5,226 bases of DNA from Candidatus Aminicenantota bacterium (GTDB lineage Bacteria > Acidobacteriota > Aminicenantia > UBA2199). A model generated the notes under the pieces. It was not told the DNA's origin. It made no database searches and worked only from the letters and a program-made list of their open reading frames with translations. The stretch covers positions 4,244,287 to 4,249,512 of the forward strand of contig CP070627.1 of assembly GCA_020355945.1 (NCBI GenBank), written 5' to 3'. The position numbers and the translations under genes are program-made. Positions 5,226 through 5,226 of the stretch are shown one piece after another (positions within the stretch are counted from its first letter, which is position 1; each line of letters begins with the position of its first letter).

Positions 5226-5226
5226 A

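Overview
The window carries a compact, same-strand housekeeping block followed by one convergent gene and a repeat-rich intergenic end. Left to right: the 3' part of ftsH (1-636), a diadenylate cyclase gene cdaA (684-1442), a YbbR-domain gene cdaR (1465-2178), glmM (2162-3547) and pdxJ (3567-4277), all on the plus strand. On the minus strand lies an unrecognised secreted or outer-membrane beta-barrel-like protein (4290-4949). The last 277 bases (4950-5226) hold no convincing gene. They contain a long A/T tract, an imperfect inverted repeat, a three-copy 10-base tandem repeat and a cluster of three related palindromes that runs to the window edge.

The genes form a recognisable functional neighbourhood. 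FtsH is the membrane AAA+ protease. CdaA makes cyclic di-AMP at the membrane, CdaR is its membrane-anchored extracytoplasmic partner, and GlmM makes glucosamine-1-phosphate for peptidoglycan and LPS precursors. In Firmicutes CdaA, CdaR and GlmM form a regulatory complex, so this cluster probably couples c-di-AMP to envelope synthesis. PdxJ makes pyridoxine 5'-phosphate and looks like a passenger at the operon's 3' end.

The organism is probably a diderm bacterium: a signal-peptide-bearing, aromatic-rich beta-barrel-like protein sits next to the operon. The order ftsH-(folP)-cdaA-ybbR-glmM-pdxJ is, from memory, typical of deltaproteobacterial and neighbouring lineages (Desulfobacterota, Acidobacteriota/Aminicenantes-like). 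Here folP is absent between ftsH and cdaA. The moderate base composition and abundant short palindromic intergenic repeats suggest an environmental, possibly uncultured lineage. Phylum assignment is only a guess.

I see no clearly new multi-gene system. The points most worth a second look are: the CdaA RHR motif reads R-H-L; cdaA lacks a Shine-Dalgarno and its start overlaps the stop of a three-codon upstream ORF; cdaR and glmM overlap by 17 bases; the minus-strand protein is unusually tyrosine-rich; and three palindromes sharing a GAT-NN-ATC core recur about every 25 bases at the right edge.
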